This document shows, one piece after another, positions 23,824 through 32,319 of a DNA stretch of 64,000 bases (its first letter is position 1; each line of letters opens with the position of its first letter). The position numbers and the translations under genes were made by a program. The stretch covers positions 62,001 through 126,000 of the forward strand of contig JAVBWK010000035.1 of NCBI GenBank assembly GCA_036677505.1. The letters are read 5' to 3'. Below the pieces are notes generated by a model that did no database searches, was not told where the DNA came from, and worked only from the letters and a program-made list of their open reading frames with translations. Source of the stretch: UBA2227 sp036677505 (lineage in GTDB: Bacteria > Bacillota_I > Bacilli_A > Erysipelotrichales > Erysipelotrichaceae).

Positions 23824-24396
23824 TTATTCTATAACGATATCCTTTTCGTTTTTCGTCCAAGGATCGCTAGGATGAATGTGATCATAATACAATACACCGT
23901 TGAGATGATCGATCTCATGCTGAAGGACGATGCCGGTATACCCGCTGACTCGAAACTCGATTTCCTTATCACTGAGCAAATCATATGCTTTGATTTTCAG
24001 ACGGGCAAAACGCGGTACGTAACCTTCATGACGGTCATCGACGGACAGGCAGGCTTCACCGCTGGCAAGCATGCATCGCTGTTCCGAATGAGAGATGATC
24101 TTAGGATTGACCAAGGCAAACTCGCGAGTCACATAGCGGTCCTCATTGATTTCTTCATCAACCACGGCAACCAGCATCCGCTTGAACACGCCGACTTGCG
24201 GAGCGGCAAGACCGACGGCAGGGGAAAGGTTATCCTTTTCTGCCAGCTCAGGATCGGTCGAGTTTCGGACATAGGTAAGCATGGCCTCGAGTATTTCACG
24301 GTCTTCTTTGGACAAAGGCAAACGGACCGGTTCTGACTTGTTGCGCAAGCGCGGATCGGTATCTTTTACGATGTGAGCATTGTTTAATTTCAACAT
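23824..24396 (-). CDS. def: Peptide deformylase (type 2)
   Basis: A 190-residue enzyme removing the formyl group from nascent N-terminal methionine. The three motifs are VGLAAPQVG (61-69), EACLSV (114-119, metal ligand Cys116) and QHEIDHLNG (159-167; His160, Glu161, His164). The second motif reads EACLS where most enzymes have EGCLS; in this position the change is conservative. Its length and the insertions match Gram-positive type 2 enzymes. It lies upstream of rnj on the same strand. Confidence 0.93.
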   Translation of the reverse strand: MLKLNNAHIVKDTDPRLRNKSEPVRLPLSKEDREILEAMLTYVRNSTDPELAEKDNLSPAVGLAAPQVGVFKRMLVAVVDEEINEDRYVTREFALVNPKIISHSEQRCMLASGEACLSVDDRHEGYVPRFARLKIKAYDLLSDKEIEFRVSGYTGIVLQHEIDHLNGVLYYDHIHPSDPWTKNEKDIVIE

Positions 24397-24563
24397 AAAA
24401 CCTCATTCCGGGTCGAATCGAGTACGATCGATTTTTGTACCTCACATATCACAACCTGTATTTTAGCGAAAAATCATGAAAATGTATAGTAAAATAAATA
24501 TCTTTTTATATGAATGTGCTAAAATGGGTTCAGTTTGGTACAATGAAGAGGCCAGGGGGATGT

Positions 24564-25754
24564 ATGAAACGGAAATTTTCCTTATTAATGCCGAAAGGTT
24601 ATAACAGAATCATTCATTCAGCCATGATTGCGCTGAGTTTTTTTGGTTCTCTGATGGTCATATCGGCAAATATCAATCATAACAGTGCGCCGCTGGCTCT
24701 GGTCAATGTGGCCATCCGACAACTGTTGTTTTTTATGATCGGATATGTTGCGATGGTCATACTGGCACGTACCTGGTCGTGGGATTTTATTAAGAGACAT
24801 ATGAAATGGATCGCGGTTTTTACTATCGGTTTATTGATTATTCCATTGTTTTCGGCTTCGCGTGCCGGAGCCTGGGCTTGGATCGAGATTCCGGGGATCA
24901 ATGCGACGATCCAGCCTTCGGAGTTTGCGAAGATCACAATGATCACGCTGTTGGCGGTATTTTTGGGTGATATCCGAAACCGGCGGACGACTCTGGCAGA
25001 AATGATGACCGTACCTGCGATATTTACGATATCCGCATTGATTATTATCACGGTTTTTCAGCGTGATTTGGGCAGTGCTGTCATATTGTTTGCACTGGCT
25101 TGGATACTTACTCTGATTCCTTCGGCGGATCAGTTACGTCCGTTACAGCGCTGGTTCATTCTGTTGTTTATTTTGGGAATTGTTCTGTTGTTGTTTCTGA
25201 TCAGTGAGCCGGGGATTGCTTTTATTGAGACCCTCGGATTGCCTGAATATATGGTCAATCGCTTTCGGGCGATGGCCGATCCGTTTGCGGATACCCAAAA
25301 TATCGGATATCAGCTGTATAACAGTTTGGTCGCTTTTGTCAAGGGCAATTGGATCGGTGTGGGATTCGGTAATTCCATTCAGAAATTCGGTTATCTGCCG
25401 GTCGCTCAATCAGATTATATTTTGGCGATCATCGTTGAAGAGTTGGGAATCTTCGGATTTTTGTTCATTTTCTTTGGGTATGCCCTGATGATTTTTCATC
25501 TGATCGTTTCATCGCTTTCGATTCGAAGCGAAAGAGGTAAGATGGTATTGTTTGGGACCGCACTTTATCTGATATTGCACTTTGTTCTCAATGTAGGAGG
25601 TGTGACTTCGCTGATTCCGCTGACCGGTGTTCCGCTATTGCTGATTTCGGCAGGCGGGTCAAGTCAGATGGCGATCATGATGGCGTTGGGTATCTGTCAG
25701 AACATCATTGCTACCGATAAGTTTCCGGTGCGTCGGGTGGGTGAGTCTGTATGA
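24564..25754 (+). CDS. ftsW: Lipid II polymerase FtsW (SEDS family)
   Basis: A 396-residue SEDS protein with about ten transmembrane helices. Conserved regions are GAWAWIEIPGINATIQPSEFAKI (with the key PSE), QRDLGSAVILFALAW, and GNWIGVGFGNSIQKFGYLPVAQSDYILAIIVEELG near residue 270. SEDS proteins polymerise peptidoglycan glycan strands. FtsW rather than RodA is chosen because ftsW lies near rsmD-coaD in several Gram-positive genomes; RodA cannot be excluded. The ATG at 24564 follows AGGGGG; earlier ATGs (24510, 24543) are less well placed. It overlaps rsmD by 4 bases. Confidence 0.85.
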   Translation: MKRKFSLLMPKGYNRIIHSAMIALSFFGSLMVISANINHNSAPLALVNVAIRQLLFFMIGYVAMVILARTWSWDFIKRHMKWIAVFTIGLLIIPLFSASRAGAWAWIEIPGINATIQPSEFAKITMITLLAVFLGDIRNRRTTLAEMMTVPAIFTISALIIITVFQRDLGSAVILFALAWILTLIPSADQLRPLQRWFILLFILGIVLLLFLISEPGIAFIETLGLPEYMVNRFRAMADPFADTQNIGYQLYNSLVAFVKGNWIGVGFGNSIQKFGYLPVAQSDYILAIIVEELGIFGFLFIFFGYALMIFHLIVSSLSIRSERGKMVLFGTALYLILHFVLNVGGVTSLIPLTGVPLLLISAGGSSQMAIMMALGICQNIIATDKFPVRRVGESV

Positions 25755-26308
25755 GGATCATCGCGGGAAAACACCGTTCGCGGAAATTGTTCACTCTGGA
25801 AGGGGAATCAACCCGGCCTAGCAGTGACCGTCTGAAAGAAGCAATGTTTTCACGTCTCGGCGGTTTTTTTGACGGGGGAGTTTGGCTGGATTTGTTTGCG
25901 GGTTGCGGTGCCATCGGTCTGGAGGCGATTTCCAGAGGGGTAAGCCAGGTGATATTCTGTGATCATGACCGTCAGGCACAAGCCGTCATCGAGAAAAACA
26001 TTGCTTTGCTTAACGAGACAGACAAGTGTGAACTGATCAAAGCAGATTACCGTCAGGCCATTTCATCCTGTATGCAGCGGAAACTGTCGTTTGATGTGAT
26101 ATTTTTAGATCCGCCCTATGCCATGGATATCGATTCGATCGCTTTACAAGTAGTTGAAGCTGATTTGATCAAGGCAGATGGGTGGCTGATTTGTGAAATG
26201 GCTTCAAAAAGGGTCAGTAGCGATCGCTTGGTTGATTGTGTTAAAATAAAAGAGAGCACCTACGGGCTGGGGAAGACCGTTTGGTATAAAAAGGAGTTAC
26301 GACCATGA
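25751..26308 (+). CDS. rsmD: 16S rRNA (guanine-966-N2)-methyltransferase RsmD
   Basis: A 185-residue methyltransferase with family motifs MRIIAGKHRSRKL at the N-terminus, TRPSSDRLKEAMFSRL, the SAM-binding LDLFAGCGAIGLEAISRG and the catalytic FLDPPYA. It modifies 16S rRNA G966 during 30S assembly. It overlaps ftsW (ATGA) and coaD by 4 bases; rsmD-coaD is a widely conserved pair. Confidence 0.93.
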   Translation: MRIIAGKHRSRKLFTLEGESTRPSSDRLKEAMFSRLGGFFDGGVWLDLFAGCGAIGLEAISRGVSQVIFCDHDRQAQAVIEKNIALLNETDKCELIKADYRQAISSCMQRKLSFDVIFLDPPYAMDIDSIALQVVEADLIKADGWLICEMASKRVSSDRLVDCVKIKESTYGLGKTVWYKKELRP

Positions 26309-26781
26309 TAAAAGCTATTTATCCCGGCAAATTTGATCCGATGACGGTCGGTCATTTGGATATCATCCGTCGGGCAAGTAAAATATTTGATGAAGTCGAA
26401 GTCGTGATCATGGATGCCCCCAATGATCCCGCGACTTTCAGTGTGGCCAAGCGGATCAAAATGATTGAGTTGGTGATCAAAGAGATAAAGAATGTCGGTG
26501 TCTGTGTCGGTGACGGCCTTTCGGTCGATTTTGCGAAAAAGCGTAATGCTCAGATCCTGTTGCGTGGTATTCGGGCAGTTATGGACTATGAGCATGAGTT
26601 ACAGCAGGCAACGGCGAATATGATCCTGGCTCCGCAAATCGAAACTGTATTTCTTCTGACACGGCCGGAGCATTCGTTTATGTCATCCTCAGCGGTCAAG
26701 CAGATTGCACTCAATCTGGGGGACTTAACGAAGTTTGTCCCAAAGGAAATCTTGCCGATCATAATGGAGGAATTTAAGTAA
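26305..26781 (+). CDS. coaD: Phosphopantetheine adenylyltransferase
   Basis: A 158-residue enzyme for the penultimate step of coenzyme A synthesis (4'-phosphopantetheine plus ATP to dephospho-CoA). The nucleotidyltransferase motif is TVGH (Thr14, His17) in YPGKFDPMTVGHLD. LLRGIRAVMDYEHELQQATAN and the SSSAVKQIA motif follow near the end. The usual SSTxVR is SSSAVK here, a mild variant. The gene overlaps rsmD. Confidence 0.95.
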   Translation: MIKAIYPGKFDPMTVGHLDIIRRASKIFDEVEVVIMDAPNDPATFSVAKRIKMIELVIKEIKNVGVCVGDGLSVDFAKKRNAQILLRGIRAVMDYEHELQQATANMILAPQIETVFLLTRPEHSFMSSSAVKQIALNLGDLTKFVPKEILPIIMEEFK

Positions 26782-26806
26782 AACTCATCCGGTACCGGAT
26801 GAGTTT
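26781..26806. terminator. Bidirectional terminator between coaD and the LysR gene
   Basis: A perfect 26-bp palindrome with half-site AAACTCATCCGGT, followed by ATTTT on the plus strand. It begins at the coaD stop codon and overlaps the LysR stop codon at 26805-26807. Confidence 0.85.
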
Positions 26807-27704
26807 ATTTTGCTTTGAGGAAATAAGTTTTAACATAATCGATGAGATATTTTTCTGCAGTCGTATAACTGTTCTTTTTTCTGTAAACAAAAGAAATCCT
26901 CCATGGCATCGGTTTTTCAAACCGTATCATCTTGACTCCGTTCATGTTAAACATAAACTGTGACGCATCCGGAAGGAATGTAACCTTGTTAGACTTTCGG
27001 ATGCTCGCAAACAAATAATCCCATGAATAAGCTGTCATCAGAGAGTGAGGATTGATTTCATGTGACTGAATATAATCAACAAACAGATGATATGTTTTAA
27101 ATGATTCATCGCATAATGCGATATCTTCATGGTTTAAGTCATTCCAGTTTACTTTGCTTTTTCTTATCAGGGGGTGTTTCTCGGACACAAAAATGGCATA
27201 CTCACTCTGGTGAATAGGAATTTCAATAAAGTTGGAAAAATCAAATGGTTCAGGGGAAACAACAACACAAAAATCAAGTTTTCCGGAATGCAACATTTCT
27301 TCAAGTGTCTTGCCACCGTTTTCTATAACAGTTATATTCACTTTTGGATTGCTTTCATGAATTTGAGGTAAGAAATCACTGAATAATGCCGTAATGACTA
27401 ACGGCGGGATTCCCAATAAAACCTCACCTTCACCCATTCTGGCTCTCATTTTTAATAATGCTAAAAGATCATCATGGTGTTGAATGATCTTTTTGGCATG
27501 ATTATAAATCAGCTGGCCGTCTGTTGTTAAATCTACGAGGCGACCTTTGACCCGTTCGAATATTGGTAAATTCGTTTCTTTTTCAAGCAAGGTGATTGCT
27601 TTGCTTAATGCAGGCTGTGAAATGTACAGCAACCTCGCTGCCTGAGTAATATTGAAATTGTTTTCAACAATCGACACCAGATACTTTAACTGTGTGATTT
27701 CCAT
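26805..27704 (-). CDS. LysR-family transcription regulator of the hydroxybutyrate operon
   Basis: A 299-residue LysR regulator. The winged helix-turn-helix is at the N-terminus (MEITQLKYLVSIVENNFNITQAARLLYISQPALSKAITLLEKETNLPIFER) and a periplasmic-binding-protein-like effector domain follows (from about 90). The ATG at 27704 has GGAGGTG upstream; a longer frame from 27740 would begin inside the promoter's -10 and is rejected. It is divergent from the CoA transferase operon, the classic arrangement for a LysR activator of the adjacent genes. The effector is probably a pathway acid or CoA ester. Confidence 0.88.
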   Translation of the reverse strand: MEITQLKYLVSIVENNFNITQAARLLYISQPALSKAITLLEKETNLPIFERVKGRLVDLTTDGQLIYNHAKKIIQHHDDLLALLKMRARMGEGEVLLGIPPLVITALFSDFLPQIHESNPKVNITVIENGGKTLEEMLHSGKLDFCVVVSPEPFDFSNFIEIPIHQSEYAIFVSEKHPLIRKSKVNWNDLNHEDIALCDESFKTYHLFVDYIQSHEINPHSLMTAYSWDYLFASIRKSNKVTFLPDASQFMFNMNGVKMIRFEKPMPWRISFVYRKKNSYTTAEKYLIDYVKTYFLKAK

Positions 27705-27738
27705 TTTCACCTCCAGGAGGCATAATATCTTTGAGTAC

Positions 27739-27767
27739 ATTATACCGTATATCCCAAACTGAGTAAA
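27739..27767 (-). promoter_or_regulatory. Promoter of the LysR gene
   Basis: On the minus strand TTTACT (27767-27762) and TATAAT (27744-27739) are 17 bases apart. The start codon at 27704 is about 35 bases downstream. Confidence 0.6.
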
Positions 27768-27807
27768 TCAGTCTAGGGAAAAGCAACATTCGATATAATT
27801 CTAAATT

Positions 27808-27822
27808 ATAACTTTAGGTTAT
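27808..27822. promoter_or_regulatory. Probable LysR binding site
   Basis: ATAAC-TTTAG-GTTAT is a 15-bp inverted repeat of the T-N11-A type expected for LysR proteins. It lies between the divergent promoters, just upstream of a TAAAAT -10-like box (27830-27835). Confidence 0.5.
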
Positions 27823-27875
27823 GGAATGATAAAATATGCAAAGTAGATTTATCTTGCAAACATGATTTAATGATA

Positions 27876-27891
27876 TTGTAAGCGTTTACGA
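27876..27891 (+). promoter_or_regulatory. Catabolite-responsive element (cre), CcpA-type
   Basis: TTGTAAGCGTTTACGA matches 15 of 16 positions of the consensus WTGNNARCGNWWWCAW. It lies 39 bases before the first gene, downstream of the likely promoter region, which fits repression by CcpA when a preferred sugar is present. Confidence 0.65.
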
Positions 27892-27930
27892 AGAATCTGA
27901 TTTCGGGTAAACAAGCAAGGAGGAATCATT

Positions 27931-28587
27931 TTGAACAAGGTAGTGTCTATTGAAAAGGCCATTGAAAATATTCATGATGGTGCAACGATCATGATCAGTG
28001 GTTTTGGTGGGAACGGAGCTCCACACACAGTCATTGATGCTCTGGTAAAAAAGAATGTAAAAGATATCACGTTGATTTGCAACGACTCCGGTACCTTGGA
28101 TTTTGGAGCCGGACGTTTATTCACTAATAAGCAAGTTAAGAAAGTGATTTGTTCGATTATCGGACCCAATCCAGAGTCAGTTAAACAGCATTCTGCCGGT
28201 ACACTTGAGGTCGAACTCTATCCTCAAGGCAGTTTAGCGGAAATGATTCGTGCGGGCGGATATGGTCTTGGCGGAATCATTACCAAATCAGGATTAGGTA
28301 CCTTGGTTGAGGAAGGCAAGCAAAAAGTTACGATCAAAGGTGAGGAGTATTTGATTGAGGAAGCTTTGAAAGCTGATTTTGCCTTGATATATGCGTCAGT
28401 CGGAGATACAGCAGGGAACTGCAAATACTACGGTTCTGCACATGCACATGCTCCAAGCATGGCTGCTGCAGCGAACTTTACGATTCTTGAAGTCGGTCAG
28501 CTTGTTGAACTGGGAGAATTGGAACCACAGGAAATTCATACACAGCAAGTATTGGTGGATGCGGTCGTTTTAAGGGGAGGTCAATAA
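27931..28587 (+). CDS. atoD: 3-oxoacid/acetate CoA-transferase subunit A
   Basis: A 218-residue alpha subunit. Family motifs are MISGFGGNGAPHTVIDAL, the PQGSLAEMIRAGGYGLGGI segment (the PQGTLAERIRAGGAG-like signature) and ADFALIYASVGDTAGN. With subunit B it transfers CoA to acetoacetate or a similar acid. The start codon is TTG with a strong AAGGAGG 7 bases upstream; no ATG fits. It is the first gene of the catabolic operon. Confidence 0.92.
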   Translation: MNKVVSIEKAIENIHDGATIMISGFGGNGAPHTVIDALVKKNVKDITLICNDSGTLDFGAGRLFTNKQVKKVICSIIGPNPESVKQHSAGTLEVELYPQGSLAEMIRAGGYGLGGIITKSGLGTLVEEGKQKVTIKGEEYLIEEALKADFALIYASVGDTAGNCKYYGSAHAHAPSMAAAANFTILEVGQLVELGELEPQEIHTQQVLVDAVVLRGGQ

Positions 28588-29300
28588 TGGATAAGGAATT
28601 AGCTGCAAAATTTATCGCAAAACGTATTGCCGGAGACTTGAAGCCGGGATATCTTGTAAATCTAGGTGTCGGACTGCCGACTGCGGTATCGGATTATGTT
28701 ACTGAAGATATGGATGTGTTAATGCATGGTGAAAATGGGGTTATCGGTTTAGGAAAAACTGCTTTTGATGTAATCAAGAAAACAGAAGGTAAAGACAAAA
28801 GTCTTGCTGTTCAAGATGATTTAGTCATCAATGCCGGTGCTACTAAAGCCGGAATTTCGAAGGGAGCTTCATTTTTTGACAGTGCCACATCGTTTGGATT
28901 AATCCGTGGCGGTCATGTGGATGTTACGGTATTGGGAACGATGGAAGTCGATGAAGAAGGTAATATCGCCAACTATATGATTCCAGGTAAAAGAGTGAAT
29001 GGTATGGGCGGAGCGATGGATCTATGTACAGGGGCAAAAAGAGTTTTTGTGGCAACATATCATACTTCCGGGAATTCACCGAAAATTCTTAAGAAATGTG
29101 TGCTTCCGCTGACAGCAAAAAAGGCGGTAGATTCAATTTATACGGAAATGGGCGTCTTTGATGTTACAGAGCAAGGCATCCGAGTAAGAGAATATAATCC
29201 TGAATATACACTTGATGAGATTCAAGCGGCTACGGAAGCGAAACTTATAATTGACGACGCTGTTACCACAACCCCAGCCCATTATTTCGAGAATCTCTAG
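28587..29300 (+). CDS. atoA: 3-oxoacid/acetate CoA-transferase subunit B
   Basis: A 237-residue beta subunit. The catalytic glutamate that forms the glutamyl-CoA thioester is Glu49 in MHGENGVIGLG. Other conserved parts are LGVGLPTAVSDYV and GGHVDVTVLGTMEVDEEGNIANYMIPGKRVNGMGGAMDL. The start overlaps the stop of subunit A by one base (TAATG), as is usual for this heteromer. It acts in the cytoplasm, activating acetoacetate to acetoacetyl-CoA. Confidence 0.93.
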   Translation: MDKELAAKFIAKRIAGDLKPGYLVNLGVGLPTAVSDYVTEDMDVLMHGENGVIGLGKTAFDVIKKTEGKDKSLAVQDDLVINAGATKAGISKGASFFDSATSFGLIRGGHVDVTVLGTMEVDEEGNIANYMIPGKRVNGMGGAMDLCTGAKRVFVATYHTSGNSPKILKKCVLPLTAKKAVDSIYTEMGVFDVTEQGIRVREYNPEYTLDEIQAATEAKLIIDDAVTTTPAHYFENL

Positions 29301-29318
29301 AAAGGAGGATAATCGAAT

Positions 29319-30566
29319 ATGAAAATAAAAGATCCTATCGTCATTGTTGGTGCAGCCCGAACGCCCGTTGGTGCCTATCTTGGAGATTTAAAGACAGTCC
29401 CAACCGAGGTTTTAGGAGCCATCGCACTTAAAGAAGCCGTGCGCCGAGCCAATATCGATATTTCTGATATTGATGAAGTTGTGACCGGTCATGTTCAGGG
29501 AACACAAGTGCACAATAATATTTCCCGAGTTATAGCATTAGAGGCAGGATGTAAAGTTGAATCAACAGCCATGACCGTCAATCGGATTTGCGGATCAGGT
29601 ATCCAATCAGCAATCAATGCCTATCAGGCATTATTGACTACAGATGTAAAATTTGTTGCGGCCGGGGGTGCAGAGAGTCTGTCGAGAGCTGAATTCTTTC
29701 TCCCCTTGGAAACTCGTTGGCAAGGTTTTACGATGGGTGACTTTAAAGTCATTGATTCCAATCTTGAAGGACATCGATGCGCTTCTCCGAAACATTTGTA
29801 TCCGGACATCACCCATATGGGAGATACGGCTGAGAAACTTATCGAGCTATACGGTATATCCAGAGAAGATCAGGACCGATTTGCTTATGAAAGTCAGATG
29901 AAAGCAAAAAAAGCCATGGAGTCCGGACGTTTTGCACAGGAAATCATTCCTGTAGAGATCAAAGACAGAAAAGGAAATGTGACGATTGTAGATAAAGACG
30001 GACATCCAAAACCTAAGACAACACTTGAAGGTTTAGCTCCGTTAAAACCTGCTTTCAGAAAAGACGGAAAAGGTTCGGTGACTGCTGGCAATGCTTCGGG
30101 GTTAAATGATGGGGCAGCCTATGAAATTTTCACATTTGAATCAACGGCTAAAGAACGAGGACTTGATGTCATTGCTAGAGTGGTCGACTTTGCCATCGTC
30201 GGAGTGGATCCGAATATCATGGGTATTGGTCCGGTGCCTGCCATCAGGAAAGTGTTGCAGAAAAATGATCTGACTCTAGAAGACATCGATTTCTTAGAAA
30301 TCAATGAAGCGTTCGCAGGTCAGACATTGGCCTGTCTTAAAGAATTAGGAAATTATCTGGATACTCCGCTCTATCAACGACTTAATGTTAATGGTGGTGC
30401 CGTAGCTTTGGGGCATCCATTGGGCATGTCAGGTGCAAGACTGATAACGACACTGTGCTATGAGTTTATCAATAATCCAGACAAGAAGTATGCTATTGCA
30501 TCCGCATGTATTGGTGGCGGACAAGGGATCGCCTTATTGCTTGAGAATCCCAAGGCAACAAAATAA
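29319..30566 (+). CDS. Thiolase (acetyl-CoA C-acetyltransferase)
   Basis: A 415-residue thiolase. The nucleophilic cysteine is Cys91 in VNRICGSGIQSAINAY. The catalytic histidines and second cysteine appear in NEAFAGQ, NGGAVALGHPLGMSGAR and CIGGGQGIALLLE. It would cleave acetoacetyl-CoA to two acetyl-CoA in this operon. It is about 20 residues longer than typical biosynthetic thiolases, mainly around 150-175 (SNLEGHRCASPKHLYPDITHMG). The ribosome binding site is AAAGGAGG. Confidence 0.92.
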   Translation: MKIKDPIVIVGAARTPVGAYLGDLKTVPTEVLGAIALKEAVRRANIDISDIDEVVTGHVQGTQVHNNISRVIALEAGCKVESTAMTVNRICGSGIQSAINAYQALLTTDVKFVAAGGAESLSRAEFFLPLETRWQGFTMGDFKVIDSNLEGHRCASPKHLYPDITHMGDTAEKLIELYGISREDQDRFAYESQMKAKKAMESGRFAQEIIPVEIKDRKGNVTIVDKDGHPKPKTTLEGLAPLKPAFRKDGKGSVTAGNASGLNDGAAYEIFTFESTAKERGLDVIARVVDFAIVGVDPNIMGIGPVPAIRKVLQKNDLTLEDIDFLEINEAFAGQTLACLKELGNYLDTPLYQRLNVNGGAVALGHPLGMSGARLITTLCYEFINNPDKKYAIASACIGGGQGIALLLENPKATK

Positions 30567-30577
30567 AGGAGGAAGAC

Positions 30578-31327
30578 ATGGAAAGAGTTGTAGTAGTTAC
30601 AGGAGCGGCCCAGGGAATTGGGTTAGCGATCGCAGAAGCATTTGTTAGTCAGGGGGACTTTGTTGCTGTTGCAGATTTGAATTATGATGCAGCAGTGAAA
30701 GCTGCAGCATCATTGAGAAATGCCAAGGGGTATTTTCTTGATGTTACCAGTGAAGAGAGTGTAAAGGCTTTCTACAATGAATTGTTTCATGATAAAGGTA
30801 CCGTGGATGTTGTCGTAAACAATGCCGGACTTCAGTTTATTTCAAGTGTCGAAGATTTTCCGCTTGAAAAGTGGCATTTGCTTGTAGATGTCATGATGAC
30901 AGGACCGTTTTTGATGTCGAAGTACGCTTTGCCTGAAATGAAAAGGAAAAAATTCGGCCGAATCATCCACATTTCTTCCGCACACGGAAAAATGCCGGAC
31001 AAATACAAATCGGCTTACTGTGCAGCAAAATATGGTGTATTGGGGTTAAGTGCCGTAACTGCATTAGAAACGGCTCAAGATGGGATCACGGTCAATGCCG
31101 TTTTACCGGGACCGGTACGCACGGAACTGATCGAAAGACAACTTCCGAAACTGGCAGAGAAAGATGGGACATCGATTGAAGAGGCTTTGAATCATCACAT
31201 TTTAGGAAAACAATGGATGAAACGTTTGCTTGAGCCGGAAGAAGTTTCCGCAACGGTCGTATTCTTAGCTTCAAAGCAAGCTGCGGCCATTACCGGTGAA
31301 CAAATCGGTGTGACCGGCGGGATTTAG
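30578..31327 (+). CDS. 3-hydroxybutyrate dehydrogenase (short-chain dehydrogenase)
   Basis: A 249-residue SDR enzyme. It has the NAD-binding TGAAQGIGLAIA (8-19), the NNAG motif (81-84), catalytic Ser134, Tyr147 and Lys151 (YCAAK), and the C-terminal TGEQIGVTGGI. The segment SSAHGKMPDKYKSAYCAAKYGVLGL strongly resembles D-3-hydroxybutyrate dehydrogenases. It would oxidise 3-hydroxybutyrate to acetoacetate with NAD. The Asp35 after the second beta strand (AVADLN) supports NAD rather than NADP. Confidence 0.88.
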   Translation: MERVVVVTGAAQGIGLAIAEAFVSQGDFVAVADLNYDAAVKAAASLRNAKGYFLDVTSEESVKAFYNELFHDKGTVDVVVNNAGLQFISSVEDFPLEKWHLLVDVMMTGPFLMSKYALPEMKRKKFGRIIHISSAHGKMPDKYKSAYCAAKYGVLGLSAVTALETAQDGITVNAVLPGPVRTELIERQLPKLAEKDGTSIEEALNHHILGKQWMKRLLEPEEVSATVVFLASKQAAAITGEQIGVTGGI

Positions 31328-32280
31328 TGGATCGTATGAAAAAAATTGGTATCATCGGCAGCGGTGTCATGGGGCATGGCATCGGTCAGCTGTATGCTCA
31401 GCATGGAAGTCATGTTACATTGTATGATCTTAATGATGAAGCACTTAAGCAAGCCCGCAAAATGATCGAAGACAGTCTTAGTGCGATGGTCGAGAAAGAA
31501 ATCATTTCCAAAGAAGATATGTCAAAAACTTTTGATTTCTTAAGTTTCACTACCGACCTTGAAACAGCAGTCAAAGATGCCGAGATGGTTGTCGAAGTCG
31601 TCCCGGAAGTTCTTGATTTAAAACTGAAAGTCTATCATCAGATTGAGGAAATGGTTTCCCCGGACACGATCATCACATCCAATACTTCAGCAATTCCTTT
31701 AACTGAGCTGGTTCAAGGAGCAAAACATCCTGAGCGGTTCATCATTACACACTATTTCGCACCGGCTCAAATCATTCCTCTGGTTGAAATCATTCAGATC
31801 AATGGTACGACCGATCCAAAGCTTTTAAAGAAAACTCAGGATTTCCTGACGATGTGCGGGAAGTCTCCGATATTGTTGAAAAAGGAAGTTCCCGGATTTA
31901 TTGCCAATCGTATGCAAATGGCTCTTATGCGCGAGGCTTTCTGGTTGTATGAAAATGGAATTGCCAGTGCGCAGGATATCGATACGGTCATTAAGGACAG
32001 TCTGGGATTCAGATATGTTTTCCTTGGTCCGCTAGAAGGTCAGGACATAGCAGGTATTGGAACTACATATAATGTCGGACTGAAACTGTTTCCGGTGTTG
32101 GACGATACAAAAACACCACACAAATTTTTAAAGGACATGATTGATCAGAATACGGTAGGACTTCGTACTAAAAAGGGGTTTTATGAATATACGGAGGAAA
32201 GTGCATCTGCTAAGATACGCACACGAAATGATAATTTCCTTGAAGTGTATAAGCTTCGTCTGAAACAACAAGGGAAGTAA
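31327..32280 (+). CDS. 3-hydroxyacyl-CoA dehydrogenase-like protein
   Basis: A 317-residue two-domain dehydrogenase. The Rossmann motif is GIIGSGVMGHGIGQLYAQHG, followed by EVVPEVLDLKLKVYHQIE and SNTSAIPLTELV. The catalytic histidine region reads HYFAPAQIIPLVEIIQ, whereas 3-hydroxybutyryl-CoA dehydrogenases read HFFNPVPVMKLVE; this resembles the L-carnitine/L-gulonate dehydrogenase side of the family. It may therefore act on a free hydroxy acid. The GTG at 31327 overlaps the previous stop (TAGTG); an ATG at 31336 (MKKIGIIG) is an alternative start. Confidence 0.75.
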   Translation: MDRMKKIGIIGSGVMGHGIGQLYAQHGSHVTLYDLNDEALKQARKMIEDSLSAMVEKEIISKEDMSKTFDFLSFTTDLETAVKDAEMVVEVVPEVLDLKLKVYHQIEEMVSPDTIITSNTSAIPLTELVQGAKHPERFIITHYFAPAQIIPLVEIIQINGTTDPKLLKKTQDFLTMCGKSPILLKKEVPGFIANRMQMALMREAFWLYENGIASAQDIDTVIKDSLGFRYVFLGPLEGQDIAGIGTTYNVGLKLFPVLDDTKTPHKFLKDMIDQNTVGLRTKKGFYEYTEESASAKIRTRNDNFLEVYKLRLKQQGK

Positions 32281-32319
32281 CTTGTTCAACCATAATAAAA
32301 GGAGAAAGAGAGAAAAATT

